From assembly GCF_039538765.1 (NCBI RefSeq), contig NZ_BAABCJ010000005.1, positions 1-64,000 of the forward strand: 64,000 nt of DNA, in the 5' to 3' direction. The position numbers and the translations under genes were made by a program. Every line of letters starts with the position of its first letter. Position 1 is the first letter of the stretch. The DNA is from Zhihengliuella alba (lineage in GTDB: Bacteria > Actinomycetota > Actinomycetes > Actinomycetales > Micrococcaceae). The notes under the pieces are model-generated. The model had not been told where the DNA came from. It saw nothing but the letters and a program-made list of their open reading frames with translations, and ran no database searches. This document shows, in pieces, positions 10,358-18,024 of this stretch.

Positions 10358-10401
10358 ACGGGAGCCGGGCACCGTCCTCGTCGACGGTGCCCGGCTCCCG
10401 T
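10358..10401 (-). terminator. Strong terminator after hxlA
   Basis: A perfect 18-bp inverted repeat (10358-10375 with 10384-10401, 8-nt loop), ACGGGAGCCGGGCACCGT and its complement. It lies 72 bp beyond the hxlA stop and insulates ftsH from the hxl operon. No long U-run is present, as is usual in high-GC actinobacteria. Confidence 0.8.
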
Positions 10402-10472
10402 GGGCAGGCCCGATCAGGCGGGTCTGCCCCGTGTCTCGAGGGCGGGCGCACTGAAGGCCAGCCCGCTGCGGG

Positions 10473-11099
10473 TCAGTTCAGCTCGGCCTGGAGCGCCGCG
10501 GCCGCGAGCGCCGGGTCCACGGCGCCGTAGATGGAGCCGCCGGCCACTGCCACGTCGGCCCCGGCGGCCTTGACCGCCGTGATCGAGTGGATGTTCACGC
10601 CGCCGGCGACGGAGAACCGCACCTCGGAGGCGGTTCCGGCCTCGAGCAGGGTGGTCAGGCTGAAGCCGGGCTGGGCCTGCTCGTCGAGACCGGCGTGGAA
10701 CTCGACGAACTCGACGCCGAGGTCCACGACCTGGCGGGCGCGGGCGGCCTTGTCGGCGACCCCGATCAGGTCCACGACGATGCCCTTGCCGGCCTCCTTG
10801 GCGGCCTCGACGGCGCCGAGGATCGTCGAGTCGTCCGCCGTGCCGAGGACCGTCACCAGGTCGGCGCCGGCCTCGAAGGCGATCCGCGCCTCGAGAGCGC
10901 CGGCGTCGGCCGTCTTGAGGTCGGCGAAGACGATCTTGTCCGGATGCGCGTCCTTGACGGCGCGGATGACGCCGAGGCCCTCGCTCTTGATGAGCGGGGT
11001 CCCGAGCTCGATGATGTCGACGTGCGGGGCGACCTTCTCGGCGAGGGCGAGGGCGTCGGCGGTGGTCAGAAGGTCGATGGCGACCTGGAGTTTCGTCAT
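10473..11099 (-). CDS. hxlA: 3-hexulose-6-phosphate synthase
   Basis: Aldol condensation of formaldehyde with ribulose 5-phosphate to D-arabino-3-hexulose 6-phosphate, the fixing step of the ribulose monophosphate pathway. The 208-aa TIM-barrel protein of the OMP-decarboxylase superfamily starts LQVAIDLL, then shows ELGTPLIKSEG, FADLKTADAG (catalytic Asp/Lys/Asp cluster), VEFHAGLD and VAGGVN, all typical of HPS. It is 45 bp downstream of hxlB and ends in a strong terminator. In heterotrophic actinobacteria this pair detoxifies or assimilates formaldehyde released from methylated compounds. Confidence 0.93.
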   Translation of the reverse strand: MTKLQVAIDLLTTADALALAEKVAPHVDIIELGTPLIKSEGLGVIRAVKDAHPDKIVFADLKTADAGALEARIAFEAGADLVTVLGTADDSTILGAVEAAKEAGKGIVVDLIGVADKAARARQVVDLGVEFVEFHAGLDEQAQPGFSLTTLLEAGTASEVRFSVAGGVNIHSITAVKAAGADVAVAGGSIYGAVDPALAAAALQAELN

Positions 11100-11144
11100 G
11101 TCAGTTCCTTGCGTGAGGGGGATGCGGGCGGGGACAGGGGTGGT

Positions 11145-11723
11145 TCATTCGAGGTTGGCGTGCCGCGTCCACAGTTCCTCGGCGGCGGCGCCGCTGCGCT
11201 GCCAGAGGGCGTGGAAGACGGCATCGCCGGCGAGCATCACGGTCTGCTCGAAGAGGCTCCCGGCGTACTGCGCGGACGCCGTTCCGCCGTGGTCCGTCTT
11301 CGCGGCGGCCTCGACGATGACCGTGCAGGCCGCCATGCGTCCGACCGGGGAGTCGGCCGCCGTCGTCATCGCGACGACAACGGCGCCGTGCCCGGCCGCC
11401 GCGACGGCGGCGCGGACCACCGAGCCGGTGGTGCCGGAGCCCGAGGCCACGACGAGGACATCGCCCGCGCCGATCGAGGGCGCTGTGGTGTCCCCGACGA
11501 CGTGGGCGGTGAGGCCCAGGTGCATGAGGCGCATCGCGAGACCGCGCAGGGCGATCCCGGACCGTCCCTGGCCGAGCACGAAGACCCTCCGGGCCCCCTC
11601 GATCAGATCGGCCGCCTCGGCGAGCGAGCCGGGATCGAGGGCGCGGACCGCGCCCATCGCCTCGGTCGCCACGAGATCGAGCGCGAGCTGCTCAGTCGAG
11701 TGCACTGTGTCGATGGTCTGCAC
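11145..11723 (-). CDS. hxlB: 6-phospho-3-hexuloisomerase
   Basis: Isomerises hexulose 6-phosphate to fructose 6-phosphate, completing formaldehyde fixation. The 192-aa SIS-domain protein has VFVLGQGRSGIALRGLAMRLMHLG near residue 45 (landmarks GQGRSG, AMRLMHLG), VVASGSGTT and AQYAGSLFEQ. I chose the GTG at 11723 because an AAGGAG site lies 5 nt before it. The ATG at 11762 in the same frame has only a poor ribosome binding site and adds residues outside the fold. It is divergent from the LuxR-type regulator. Confidence 0.92.
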   Translation of the reverse strand: MQTIDTVHSTEQLALDLVATEAMGAVRALDPGSLAEAADLIEGARRVFVLGQGRSGIALRGLAMRLMHLGLTAHVVGDTTAPSIGAGDVLVVASGSGTTGSVVRAAVAAAGHGAVVVAMTTAADSPVGRMAACTVIVEAAAKTDHGGTASAQYAGSLFEQTVMLAGDAVFHALWQRSGAAAEELWTRHANLE

Positions 11724-11781
11724 GGGAGCTCCTTCCAGCAGTGCGTGTGGGTGCCGAACCATCCCATCGCAGCCCCGGGCC

Positions 11782-11793
11782 GCGGGTACCCGC
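11782..11793. promoter_or_regulatory. 12-bp palindrome in the hxlB / luxR intergenic region
   Basis: GCGGGTACCCGC is a perfect palindrome in the short space between the divergent hxlB and LuxR-type regulator genes. It shares the CGGGTA/TACCCG core with the palindrome at 11811-11826, so both may bind the same regulator. Confidence 0.45.
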
Positions 11794-11810
11794 CCGTTGC
11801 GCCGGATCTG

Positions 11811-11826
11811 CTACCCGAACGGGTAG
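11811..11826. promoter_or_regulatory. Probable operator between hxlB and the LuxR-type regulator
   Basis: CTACCCGAACGGGTAG is an inverted repeat with 7-bp arms and a 2-bp centre. It overlaps the expected -35 region of the regulator, whose candidate -10 is CATACT at 11847-11852, 8 nt before its ATG. Position and symmetry fit a dimeric HTH protein such as the adjacent LuxR-type regulator. Confidence 0.55.
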
Positions 11827-11860
11827 GTCGTGGCGGGCCGGCCGTCCATACTGTTGAACC

Positions 11861-13147
11861 ATGAGTTCGCTTCGACTCGAGCCCCTGCCAGACGGCGCCG
11901 CGGCCGGCGGCGCCCAGCTGCGACTGGCGCGCGCGGTGGCGCGGATCGTGGAGGCGCCCCTGCGCGAGATCGCCGCGGCGCTGAGCGACGCCGTCGCACC
12001 GGCGCTCCCGCACCGGGCGCTCGTGATCCTCACGGAGGACTGCACGGGCCGGCCCCAGAAGAAGGCGGGCGACCCGGCGATCACGGAGCGGGTGACCGTG
12101 CTGGAGATGGACGCGATCCGCCGCCGGCTCCGCGACGGGGAGGACGTGGTCACCGCGACGCTCGCCGGTGGCGAGCAGCGGGTCCACGCCTGGGAGGCGG
12201 CCACCGGGGCGGTCCTGGCCCTGTGCGACCCGGGGCCGGCCGAGGAACCCTCGGTGCGCGAGACGGTCCAGGCCGTCTGGGAGATCACCGCCACGTGCAT
12301 CCGGCGGCAGGTCGCCGGGGCCTCGCCGGCGGACCTGGTCGACTCGAACGCGGTCTCGCGGGAGCGCGTCCGGGTGACCACCGAGCTGACGGAGCGCCAC
12401 GCGACCGATCTCGAATCGCTGCTGGCCGTCCTGCGCAGCCGGGATCTCGACGACCGGCGGACCAGGACGGCGGCGACGGAGCTGGCGTCGTCGGCCCTGA
12501 TCCGGACCAGGACGGCCAACGATGTGATGATGGCGCTCTCCGAGGAACCCGTGGTCGGTGCGTTCTCGCGCCTGCGCACGGACCTGCGCCCGCTGACCCA
12601 GTACGGGCGCCTGGACGTCCAGTTCATCGAGCCGCCCGCCGAGGGACGGGCGCTGCCCGGCGAGATCGCGTACGCGGCGCGCTCGATCGTCCGCAGCGCC
12701 GTCCTGGCCATGAACGAGCAGGAGGACATCGGCCGCGTGCGGGTGCAGTGGGACTGCGACGGCCGCAACCTGCTGATCAACATCCGAGACGACGGGCCGG
12801 GGCGGCTGGACTCCGGGACGCCGGGCCTGCATCAGGCGCAGGCCAACGTGGCGGCCCTCGGCGGCGCGGTCGGGGTGAAGCGCGTGCCCGGGTGGGGCAC
12901 GGAGCTCGACGTGACGCTCCCGATCGACGCCCCGCGCTCCGAGGCGGCCGACGAGTGGGACCTGGCGCCCCGGGAGCTCGAGGTCCTGCGGCTGGTGGTG
13001 CGCGGCCGGAAGAACCGTCAGATCGCCGAGGAGCTGTTCATCAGCGAGAACACGGTCAAGTTCCACCTCACCCAGCTCTACCGCAAGCTCGGCGTGGGGT
13101 CGCGGTCCGCCGCGGCGGCGGCCGCGGCCGCGAAGGGGCTGGCCTGA
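11861..13147 (+). CDS. LuxR-type regulator with histidine-kinase-like ATPase domain
   Basis: A 428-aa protein that combines domains usually split between a sensor kinase and its regulator. The N-terminal part (about 20-190) resembles a GAF-like sensory region. The middle (about 195-355) resembles a dimerisation/HATPase_c unit with a recognisable nucleotide-binding stretch, LLINIRDDGPG, and a late GWGTELDVTLP box. The C-terminus (about 365-425) is a GerE/LuxR helix-turn-helix (LAPRELEVLRLVVRG, NRQIAEELFISENTVKFHL, YRKLGVGSR). No receiver domain or phosphorylatable histidine box is evident. It is divergent from hxlBA and probably controls them through the palindromes between. Confidence 0.85.
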   Translation: MSSLRLEPLPDGAAAGGAQLRLARAVARIVEAPLREIAAALSDAVAPALPHRALVILTEDCTGRPQKKAGDPAITERVTVLEMDAIRRRLRDGEDVVTATLAGGEQRVHAWEAATGAVLALCDPGPAEEPSVRETVQAVWEITATCIRRQVAGASPADLVDSNAVSRERVRVTTELTERHATDLESLLAVLRSRDLDDRRTRTAATELASSALIRTRTANDVMMALSEEPVVGAFSRLRTDLRPLTQYGRLDVQFIEPPAEGRALPGEIAYAARSIVRSAVLAMNEQEDIGRVRVQWDCDGRNLLINIRDDGPGRLDSGTPGLHQAQANVAALGGAVGVKRVPGWGTELDVTLPIDAPRSEAADEWDLAPRELEVLRLVVRGRKNRQIAEELFISENTVKFHLTQLYRKLGVGSRSAAAAAAAAKGLA

Positions 13148-13175
13148 CGCCGGAGGTCGGCCGGCACGACGACGA

Positions 13176-13206
13176 GGCGCCGCCGTCGGGAATCGACGGT
13201 GGCGCC
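13176..13206. terminator. Bidirectional terminator between the LuxR-type regulator and the monooxygenase
   Basis: A 13-bp inverted repeat (13176-13188 with 13194-13206, 5-nt loop, one G-U pair) sits between two convergent genes. Confidence 0.7.
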
Positions 13207-13234
13207 CCGCTGTCCTCTAGCAGGCCACGCCCGA

Positions 13235-14287
13235 CTACTCAGGGGCGTTGAAGGCGGGCACCACGTGCTCGATGAACAGCTCGAGCGACCGCTTCTTCTC
13301 CTCATGCGTGAGCCCGTTGTCCGACCAGAGGCTGAACTCGTCGATGCCGAGCTCCTCGTAGCGGCGGACCCGCTCGATGACTTCCTCCGGTGTCCCGATG
13401 ACGGCGGACCGGTGGAGAGCCTCGGGGGCGAACTCGGGCTTGTCCGCGAACGCCTCGGCAGGAGTCGGCTCGAGGAAGCCGTTGACGGGCGTCTTCTTGT
13501 TCATGAACCACGCATGGAAGGTGCGGTAGTACCGCTGGACGGCCTCGGCCGGTCGGCGCCAGCCCTCGGGGTCCGCCGCCTCGTGCACATGGGTGTGGCG
13601 GAGCATCATGAGCTCCGGGCGCGGGACCTCCGGGTGGTCTCCCACGGCCGTCTCGAACTTCCGGACGAGGTCCTCGACCTCCTCGTCGCCCTTCATCAGC
13701 GGGGTGACCATGACGTTGCAGCCGTTGGCGACGGCGAAGTCGTGCGAGGCCGGATCACGGGCGGCGACCCACATCGGCGGCGTCGGCTGCTGCACCGGCT
13801 TGGGCACGCTGGTCGACGTCGGGAACTGCCAGACCTCGCCGTCGTGCGCGTAGTCCCCCTGCCAGAGCTTCCGGACGGCCGGCACGAGCTCCCGCAGGTG
13901 CTTCCCGCCCTCGGCGGCCGGCAGGCCGGGCGCCATCCGGTCGAACTCGAACTGGTGCGCCCCGCGGGCGAGGCCGACCTCGGCCCGCCCACCGCTGATC
14001 ACGTCGAGCAGCGCGGTCTCCCCGGCCACGCGGAGGGGATTCCAGAACGGCGCGATGATGGTTCCGGCGCCGAGGCGGATCGTGGACGTCTTGGCGGCGA
14101 GGTAGGCGAGCTGGGGCATCGGGCTCGGCGAGACCGTGTACTCCATGGCGTGGTGTTCCCCGATCCAGACGGTCCCGAATCCGCCGGCCTCGGCCATGAG
14201 GACGAGCTCGGTGAGGTTCTCGAAGGCCTGGGCGTGGCTGACGTCGTCGTCCCACCGCTCCATGTGGATGAAGAGGGAGAATCGCAT
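13235..14287 (-). CDS. LLM-class flavin-dependent monooxygenase
   Basis: A 350-aa luciferase-like (LLM) TIM-barrel oxygenase that uses reduced FMN supplied by a separate reductase. Landmarks are MRFSLFIHMERWDD at the N-terminus, IGEHHAMEY near residue 45, IRLGAGTIIAPFWNPLRVAGE near residue 72 (landmarks RLGAGT, NPLRVAGE), GLARGAHQFEFDRMAP and the C-terminal GTPEEVIERVRRYEELGIDEF. Last gene of the leftward operon, 2 bp after the tautomerase. The flavin reductase encoded divergently at 18841 is the likely partner. The substrate is not readable from sequence; context suggests an N-heterocyclic or quaternary amine compound. Confidence 0.88.
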   Translation of the reverse strand: MRFSLFIHMERWDDDVSHAQAFENLTELVLMAEAGGFGTVWIGEHHAMEYTVSPSPMPQLAYLAAKTSTIRLGAGTIIAPFWNPLRVAGETALLDVISGGRAEVGLARGAHQFEFDRMAPGLPAAEGGKHLRELVPAVRKLWQGDYAHDGEVWQFPTSTSVPKPVQQPTPPMWVAARDPASHDFAVANGCNVMVTPLMKGDEEVEDLVRKFETAVGDHPEVPRPELMMLRHTHVHEAADPEGWRRPAEAVQRYYRTFHAWFMNKKTPVNGFLEPTPAEAFADKPEFAPEALHRSAVIGTPEEVIERVRRYEELGIDEFSLWSDNGLTHEEKKRSLELFIEHVVPAFNAPE

Positions 14288-14289
14288 GA

Positions 14290-14514
14290 CTAGAGCTCCT
14301 TTGCTGTGGTGTCGGCAGCCGAGGCCGCCTGGCGCTCGGCGATGGTTCGGTCCGCCTTGGACCAGTGCGTCGTCGGAACCTCCCGGATGATCACGGTGGT
14401 GTTCTCGGGCAACGCCCCCACGGTCTCCTCGGCCGCCCGGTGCAGGGCGGAGACGAGATCCCTGAGCTCCGCTGCGGTGCGGCCCTCGGCGATGGAGACG
14501 TCGATCAGCGGCAT
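14290..14514 (-). CDS. 4-oxalocrotonate tautomerase-like protein
   Basis: A 74-aa protein with the catalytic Pro2 (MPLIDVSIAEGR) and the typical helix EELRDLVSALHRAAEE-like segment followed by TTVIIREVPTTHWSKAD. The family moves double bonds in enol/keto acids. It is slightly longer than the usual 60-70 residues. It sits 2-3 bp from both neighbours in an operon for breakdown of an unsaturated carbonyl intermediate, which fits a tautomerase step. The true substrate is unknown. Confidence 0.85.
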   Translation of the reverse strand: MPLIDVSIAEGRTAAELRDLVSALHRAAEETVGALPENTTVIIREVPTTHWSKADRTIAERQAASAADTTAKEL

Positions 14515-14517
14515 GCG

Positions 14518-15999
14518 CTAGCTCCTCAGCGTGAACGGGTCCGCCACGGGGCCCTCGTCGGTGTTGATCCACACGCTCTTGAGCCGCGTGTACTCGTGCA
14601 TCGACTCGAGCCCGTGCTCGATGCCGACGCCGCTGGACTTGAAGCCCTGGCGCGGCGACATCGGGGACATGGCGCGGTAGGTGTTGACCCAGACGGTGCC
14701 CGCGTCGAGTCGGCGGGCCATCCGGTGCGCCCGGGCCAGATTCTGCGTCCACACGCCCGCGGCCAGCCCGTACTGCGTGTCGTTCGCGAGGCCGAGGACC
14801 TCCTCCTCGGTGTCGAACGGCATGACGGCGGCGACCGGACCGAAGATCTCCTCGCGGACCACCCGCATGCCGTTGTCCACACCGGTCAGAACGGTCGGCT
14901 CGAAGAAGTAGCCGGCGAGGTCCGTGGCGGGCCGGGAGCCGCCGGTCGCGACCGTCGCCCCCTCGTCCACGCCGAGCCGGACGTAGGAGGAGACCTTGTC
15001 CAGCTGGTCCTGGAAGGCCAGCGGGCCCAGCTCGGTCGCCTTGTCGCGCGGGTCCCCGATGACGATGCTCTGCGCCCGCGCGGACACCTTCTCCAGCAAT
15101 TCCTCGTAGACGGAGCGGTGAGCGAAGACGCGGCTGCCGGCGATGCACGTCTGCCCGGCAGCGGCGAAGATGCCCGCCACGACGCCCATGGCGGCGTTGT
15201 CCACGTCGGCGTCGTCGAAGACGATGTTGGGGCTCTTCCCTCCCAGCTCGAGGGTGCAGCCGATGAACCGCGACGCCGTGGAGGCCGCGATCCGGGCGCC
15301 AGTGGCCGTCGATCCGGTGAAGGAGATCTTGGCGATACCGGGGTGGTCCACCAGGGCGGCGCCGGCCTCCGCTCCCATGCCCGTCACGACGTTGACCACA
15401 CCGTCCGGGAAGCCCGCCTCCACCGTAAGCTCGGCGAACCGCAGGATGGTCCGCGACGTGTACTCGGACGGCTTGATGACCAACGTGTTGCCGGCGGCAA
15501 GGGCCGGGGCGAGCTTGGACGTGGTCAGCGTCAGGGGCGAGTTCCACGGCGTGATGGCCCCGACGACGCCGAGCGGCTCCCGCTGGGTGTAGTTGAGGAC
15601 CTGGAGGGAGCTCGTGGGGATCTGGGACCCCTGCACTTTGTCGGCGAGGCCGGCGTAGTAGTAGAGGTACTCCGGCAGACCGGCCAGCTGACCGCGCATC
15701 TCGCGCAGGAGCTTGCCGTTGTCCTCCGTCTCCTGGAGGGCCAGCTCCTCGGCGTTCTCGGCGACGAGGTCGCCGAGGCGCCGGAGCAGGTGGCCCCGCC
15801 GCGTCGCCGAGAGGTCCCGCCAGAGCGGGTTGCGGAACGCCTCGGTGGCTGCCGCGACGGCGCGGTCGACGTCCTCGGCGGTGCCGCGCGCAGCCTCGTA
15901 GAGGACGTCCAGCGTGGCCGGGTTGGTGCTGGCGAAGTACTCGCCGCCCACCGGGGCGGAGTGCTGTCCGTTGATGAAGTGGTCGTAGCGCTCAGTCAT
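14518..15999 (-). CDS. Aldehyde dehydrogenase (catabolic cluster)
   Basis: A 493-aa NAD(P)-dependent aldehyde dehydrogenase. It shows the cofactor-site motif ITPWNSPL, IKPSEYTS, FTGSTATG, the catalytic glutamate in ELGGKSPN (about residue 258) and the nucleophilic cysteine in GQTCIAGSR (about 292). It groups by eye with betaine-aldehyde/hydroxymuconic-semialdehyde type enzymes. Its start overlaps the 3' end of the alpha/beta-hydrolase gene by 8 bp and the tautomerase follows 3 bp on, so all belong to one transcript. Probably oxidises a semialdehyde formed after ring opening (inference). Confidence 0.92.
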   Translation of the reverse strand: MTERYDHFINGQHSAPVGGEYFASTNPATLDVLYEAARGTAEDVDRAVAAATEAFRNPLWRDLSATRRGHLLRRLGDLVAENAEELALQETEDNGKLLREMRGQLAGLPEYLYYYAGLADKVQGSQIPTSSLQVLNYTQREPLGVVGAITPWNSPLTLTTSKLAPALAAGNTLVIKPSEYTSRTILRFAELTVEAGFPDGVVNVVTGMGAEAGAALVDHPGIAKISFTGSTATGARIAASTASRFIGCTLELGGKSPNIVFDDADVDNAAMGVVAGIFAAAGQTCIAGSRVFAHRSVYEELLEKVSARAQSIVIGDPRDKATELGPLAFQDQLDKVSSYVRLGVDEGATVATGGSRPATDLAGYFFEPTVLTGVDNGMRVVREEIFGPVAAVMPFDTEEEVLGLANDTQYGLAAGVWTQNLARAHRMARRLDAGTVWVNTYRAMSPMSPRQGFKSSGVGIEHGLESMHEYTRLKSVWINTDEGPVADPFTLRS

Positions 16000-16750
16000 G
16001 ATGCTCTGTGCTCGATTCTTCGATGAAGTGGTGGATGGTCTCGGCGAGTGCGCGCGGCGCCTCGACGGGCAGCATGTGCCGCGCCCCCGGCACGACGACG
16101 GCCCTCGAGCCAGCGATCTGCTCTGTGAGCCGGCGCGTCATGTCCGGCGTTGAGCCGGGGTCGAGCTCGCCGGTCACGTTGAGGACCGGCTGACGGATGC
16201 GGGACAGCTCGGGCCCGATCTCGGCGTCCCCCGCCGCGAACACTCTGTAGGCGGCGAGGAAGGATTCGACGTCGTTGCCCAGGAGCACCTCCCGGGTCCG
16301 CTCGACCGCTTCCGGCCCCACCGGGGTGCCTGCCGGGTACCAGCGTTCGATCGAGGCCTCCGCGGAGACGGAGAAGTCGGCTGCTGCCTGCTCCAGCCTC
16401 GCCTCCACCGCGGCGCGCTCCGCCGCCGTGCGGCGGCAGACCGAGCTGACGTTGACCAGGCTGGCCACTCGTCCGCCCTGGCGGACGGCGAGCGCCTGGG
16501 CCACGAGGGCCCCGAGCGAGAACCCGACCAGGTGCGCCAGCGGCGGCAGCCGGCCGGCGACGTCGTCCGCGAAGGCCGCGAGGCCCGCCGGGCCGCGCCA
16601 GGGCGGCTGCTCCCCGTGGCCGGGCAGATCGAGCGCCAGTACATCGCGACCGGACAGGCGTCCGTACTCCGTACGGAAGTCGTCCCACACGGTGCGGTCC
16701 AATCCGACCCCGTGGAGCAGCACGAGTGGCGTCCGTTCCTGCCCTGCCAC
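15992..16750 (-). CDS. Alpha/beta hydrolase (catabolic cluster)
   Basis: A 252-aa alpha/beta-hydrolase-fold enzyme. The oxyanion segment is LVLLHGVGLDRTVWDD, the nucleophile elbow GFSLGA (Ser about residue 98), the acid in ELDPGSTPD and the histidine in GARHMLPVEAP. It is built like C-C or amide/ester hydrolases of aromatic and heterocycle degradation. It starts with ATG just 5 bp after the AA_synth gene and overlaps the aldehyde dehydrogenase. A role in cleaving an N-formyl, amide or lactone intermediate is inferred from context only. Confidence 0.85.
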   Translation of the reverse strand: MAGQERTPLVLLHGVGLDRTVWDDFRTEYGRLSGRDVLALDLPGHGEQPPWRGPAGLAAFADDVAGRLPPLAHLVGFSLGALVAQALAVRQGGRVASLVNVSSVCRRTAAERAAVEARLEQAAADFSVSAEASIERWYPAGTPVGPEAVERTREVLLGNDVESFLAAYRVFAAGDAEIGPELSRIRQPVLNVTGELDPGSTPDMTRRLTEQIAGSRAVVVPGARHMLPVEAPRALAETIHHFIEESSTEHHD

Positions 16751-16755
16751 GGTTC

Positions 16756-17307
16756 CTACTGCTCCGTGCTCAGGGGTGCCAGCCGCTGCTGCGGACGGCC
16801 CTGCGAGGCGGCCGCGAGCGCGATGACGATCTCGCCCGGGTGGGGTGCGTCCGCGAGACGCACCTCGATGCTCTGATGATGGGAGCGGACCGTCGCGTCG
16901 GTCTTGTGCTTGAGCGGGATGTCGAAGACGACGCCCGCGGGGCCTCGCTTCTCGACGGCCGGAAGGAGCGTGGTGGCCTCGGCGGCGCGGCGGAAGTGGT
17001 CTCCGAACTTCAAGGTGTGAATGAGAGCCGATCCGTGCTCGATCTCGCCGGCGAGGCCCACGATCGCGGCCTTCCCGTAGGCCTCGACGGGCCCGCCGAG
17101 CGCCTCGATGACGCGCGGCGCGAGGAGCGCTCCGACGTCGGACGCCGCGGCGTCGATCCCTGCGGTGAGGTCCTCGACGAAGCCCTGGCCGTCCCAGGGG
17201 TTCTGGATGACGGCCGCGACGACGGCGACGCGCGCCGCTGTCTCGACAGGTCGTCCACCCTCGGTATGCGTCTCCTCGACGATGGTCACGATCTTGCGCA
17301 GGTTCAT
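16756..17307 (-). CDS. AA_synth (PF06684, DUF1185) family protein, copy 2
   Basis: A 183-aa protein of the 'amino acid synthesis' family, a name given without biochemical proof. Landmarks are the N-terminal LRKIVTIVEETHTEGG, VVAAVIQNPWDGQGF, GKAAIVGLAGEIEHGSALIHTLKFGD (core GEIEHGSALIHT) and SHHQSIEVRLADAPHPGEIVIA. It is clearly paralogous to the gene directly upstream, with which it overlaps (ATGA at 17304-17307). The conserved EIEHG...H residues suggest an enzyme. Its presence in a catabolic operon argues for degradation rather than amino-acid synthesis. Confidence 0.82.
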   Translation of the reverse strand: MNLRKIVTIVEETHTEGGRPVETAARVAVVAAVIQNPWDGQGFVEDLTAGIDAAASDVGALLAPRVIEALGGPVEAYGKAAIVGLAGEIEHGSALIHTLKFGDHFRRAAEATTLLPAVEKRGPAGVVFDIPLKHKTDATVRSHHQSIEVRLADAPHPGEIVIALAAASQGRPQQRLAPLSTEQ

Positions 17308-17918
17308 GATGGGGCTCCTTCGAGGATCGCCGAGGTCACGGCGGGGTCAGTGGTGCGGTCCCCGATCCGCGGGTGCGGTCGGGGTCCGGTCGATGCGGCG
17401 GCGACGACGACAATCTCGTCCGGGGCGGGGCCGTCGCTGACGCGTGTGGTCATGGTCTGGTAGTGGCTGCGGGTAGCGGCGGCTGTCTTGTGCCACAGGG
17501 GCACGGTGAGGCTCTGTCCGGCGTCGGCCCGCTCGTCCGCGAAGCAGAGGATGGACGTGCCCGCCAGGAACTCGCGGACCAGATTGCCGAAGTACGGGGT
17601 GTGGATGAGGGCGCTGCCGTGCTCGATCTCCCCGGCGGTGCCGACGATCGCCGCCTTCCCGAAGGCCTCGACGGCGTCGACGCCGCCCAACCCGTCGATC
17701 AGGCGCTCGGCAACGATGCGGGCGAGCTGCGGCGCCATCCGCTCCGCCTCGGCGGAGAGGTCGGTTCCCGGGCCGGTGCCGTGCCAGGGGTTCTTCACCA
17801 CGACGGCGACCGACGCGCGGGTGGCAGGCACCGCCGGTGCCGCACCCGCCTCGAGGAGTACCTCCTCCTGGAGGTAGACGACCTTGCGCACCTCAGGGAG
17901 GCCGGCGAGCGGGCTCAT
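17304..17918 (-). CDS. AA_synth (PF06684, DUF1185) family protein, copy 1
   Basis: A 204-aa protein similar along its whole length to the next gene: VVVKNPWHGTG, GKAAIVGTAGEIEHGSALIHTPYFGN (core GEIEHGSALIHT), WHKTAAATRSHYQTM and the C-terminal VSDGPAPDEIVVV. The start ATG has a GGAG site 7 nt upstream and overlaps the stop of an 18-codon leader ORF (ATGA). Tandem divergent paralogues suggest a heteromeric complex or two related steps. First structural gene of the leftward catabolic operon, downstream of the GntR regulator. Confidence 0.82.
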   Translation of the reverse strand: MSPLAGLPEVRKVVYLQEEVLLEAGAAPAVPATRASVAVVVKNPWHGTGPGTDLSAEAERMAPQLARIVAERLIDGLGGVDAVEAFGKAAIVGTAGEIEHGSALIHTPYFGNLVREFLAGTSILCFADERADAGQSLTVPLWHKTAAATRSHYQTMTTRVSDGPAPDEIVVVAAASTGPRPHPRIGDRTTDPAVTSAILEGAPS

Positions 17919-17971
17919 GCGCTCGCTCCGTCCCGGCGGCGCGGGACTCGGTGAGTTGCTGGAAGGCTCAT
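17915..17971 (-). CDS. Short leader ORF (18 aa) coupled to the AA_synth gene
   Basis: The minus strand reads ATG with an AAAGGA site 5 nt upstream, encodes MSLPATHRVPRRRDGASA and stops at a TGA that overlaps the next gene's ATG (ATGA). The strong ribosome binding site and exact overlap suggest a translated leader that feeds ribosomes to the AA_synth gene. It could instead be a chance ORF, since the downstream gene has its own site. Too short for family assignment. Confidence 0.5.
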   Translation of the reverse strand: MSLPATHRVPRRRDGASA

Positions 17972-18024
17972 GCCTGTCCTTTCGGGCCGACGGCGTCGGC
18001 GGTAGGTGTTCCGCTGGAGGGGGG

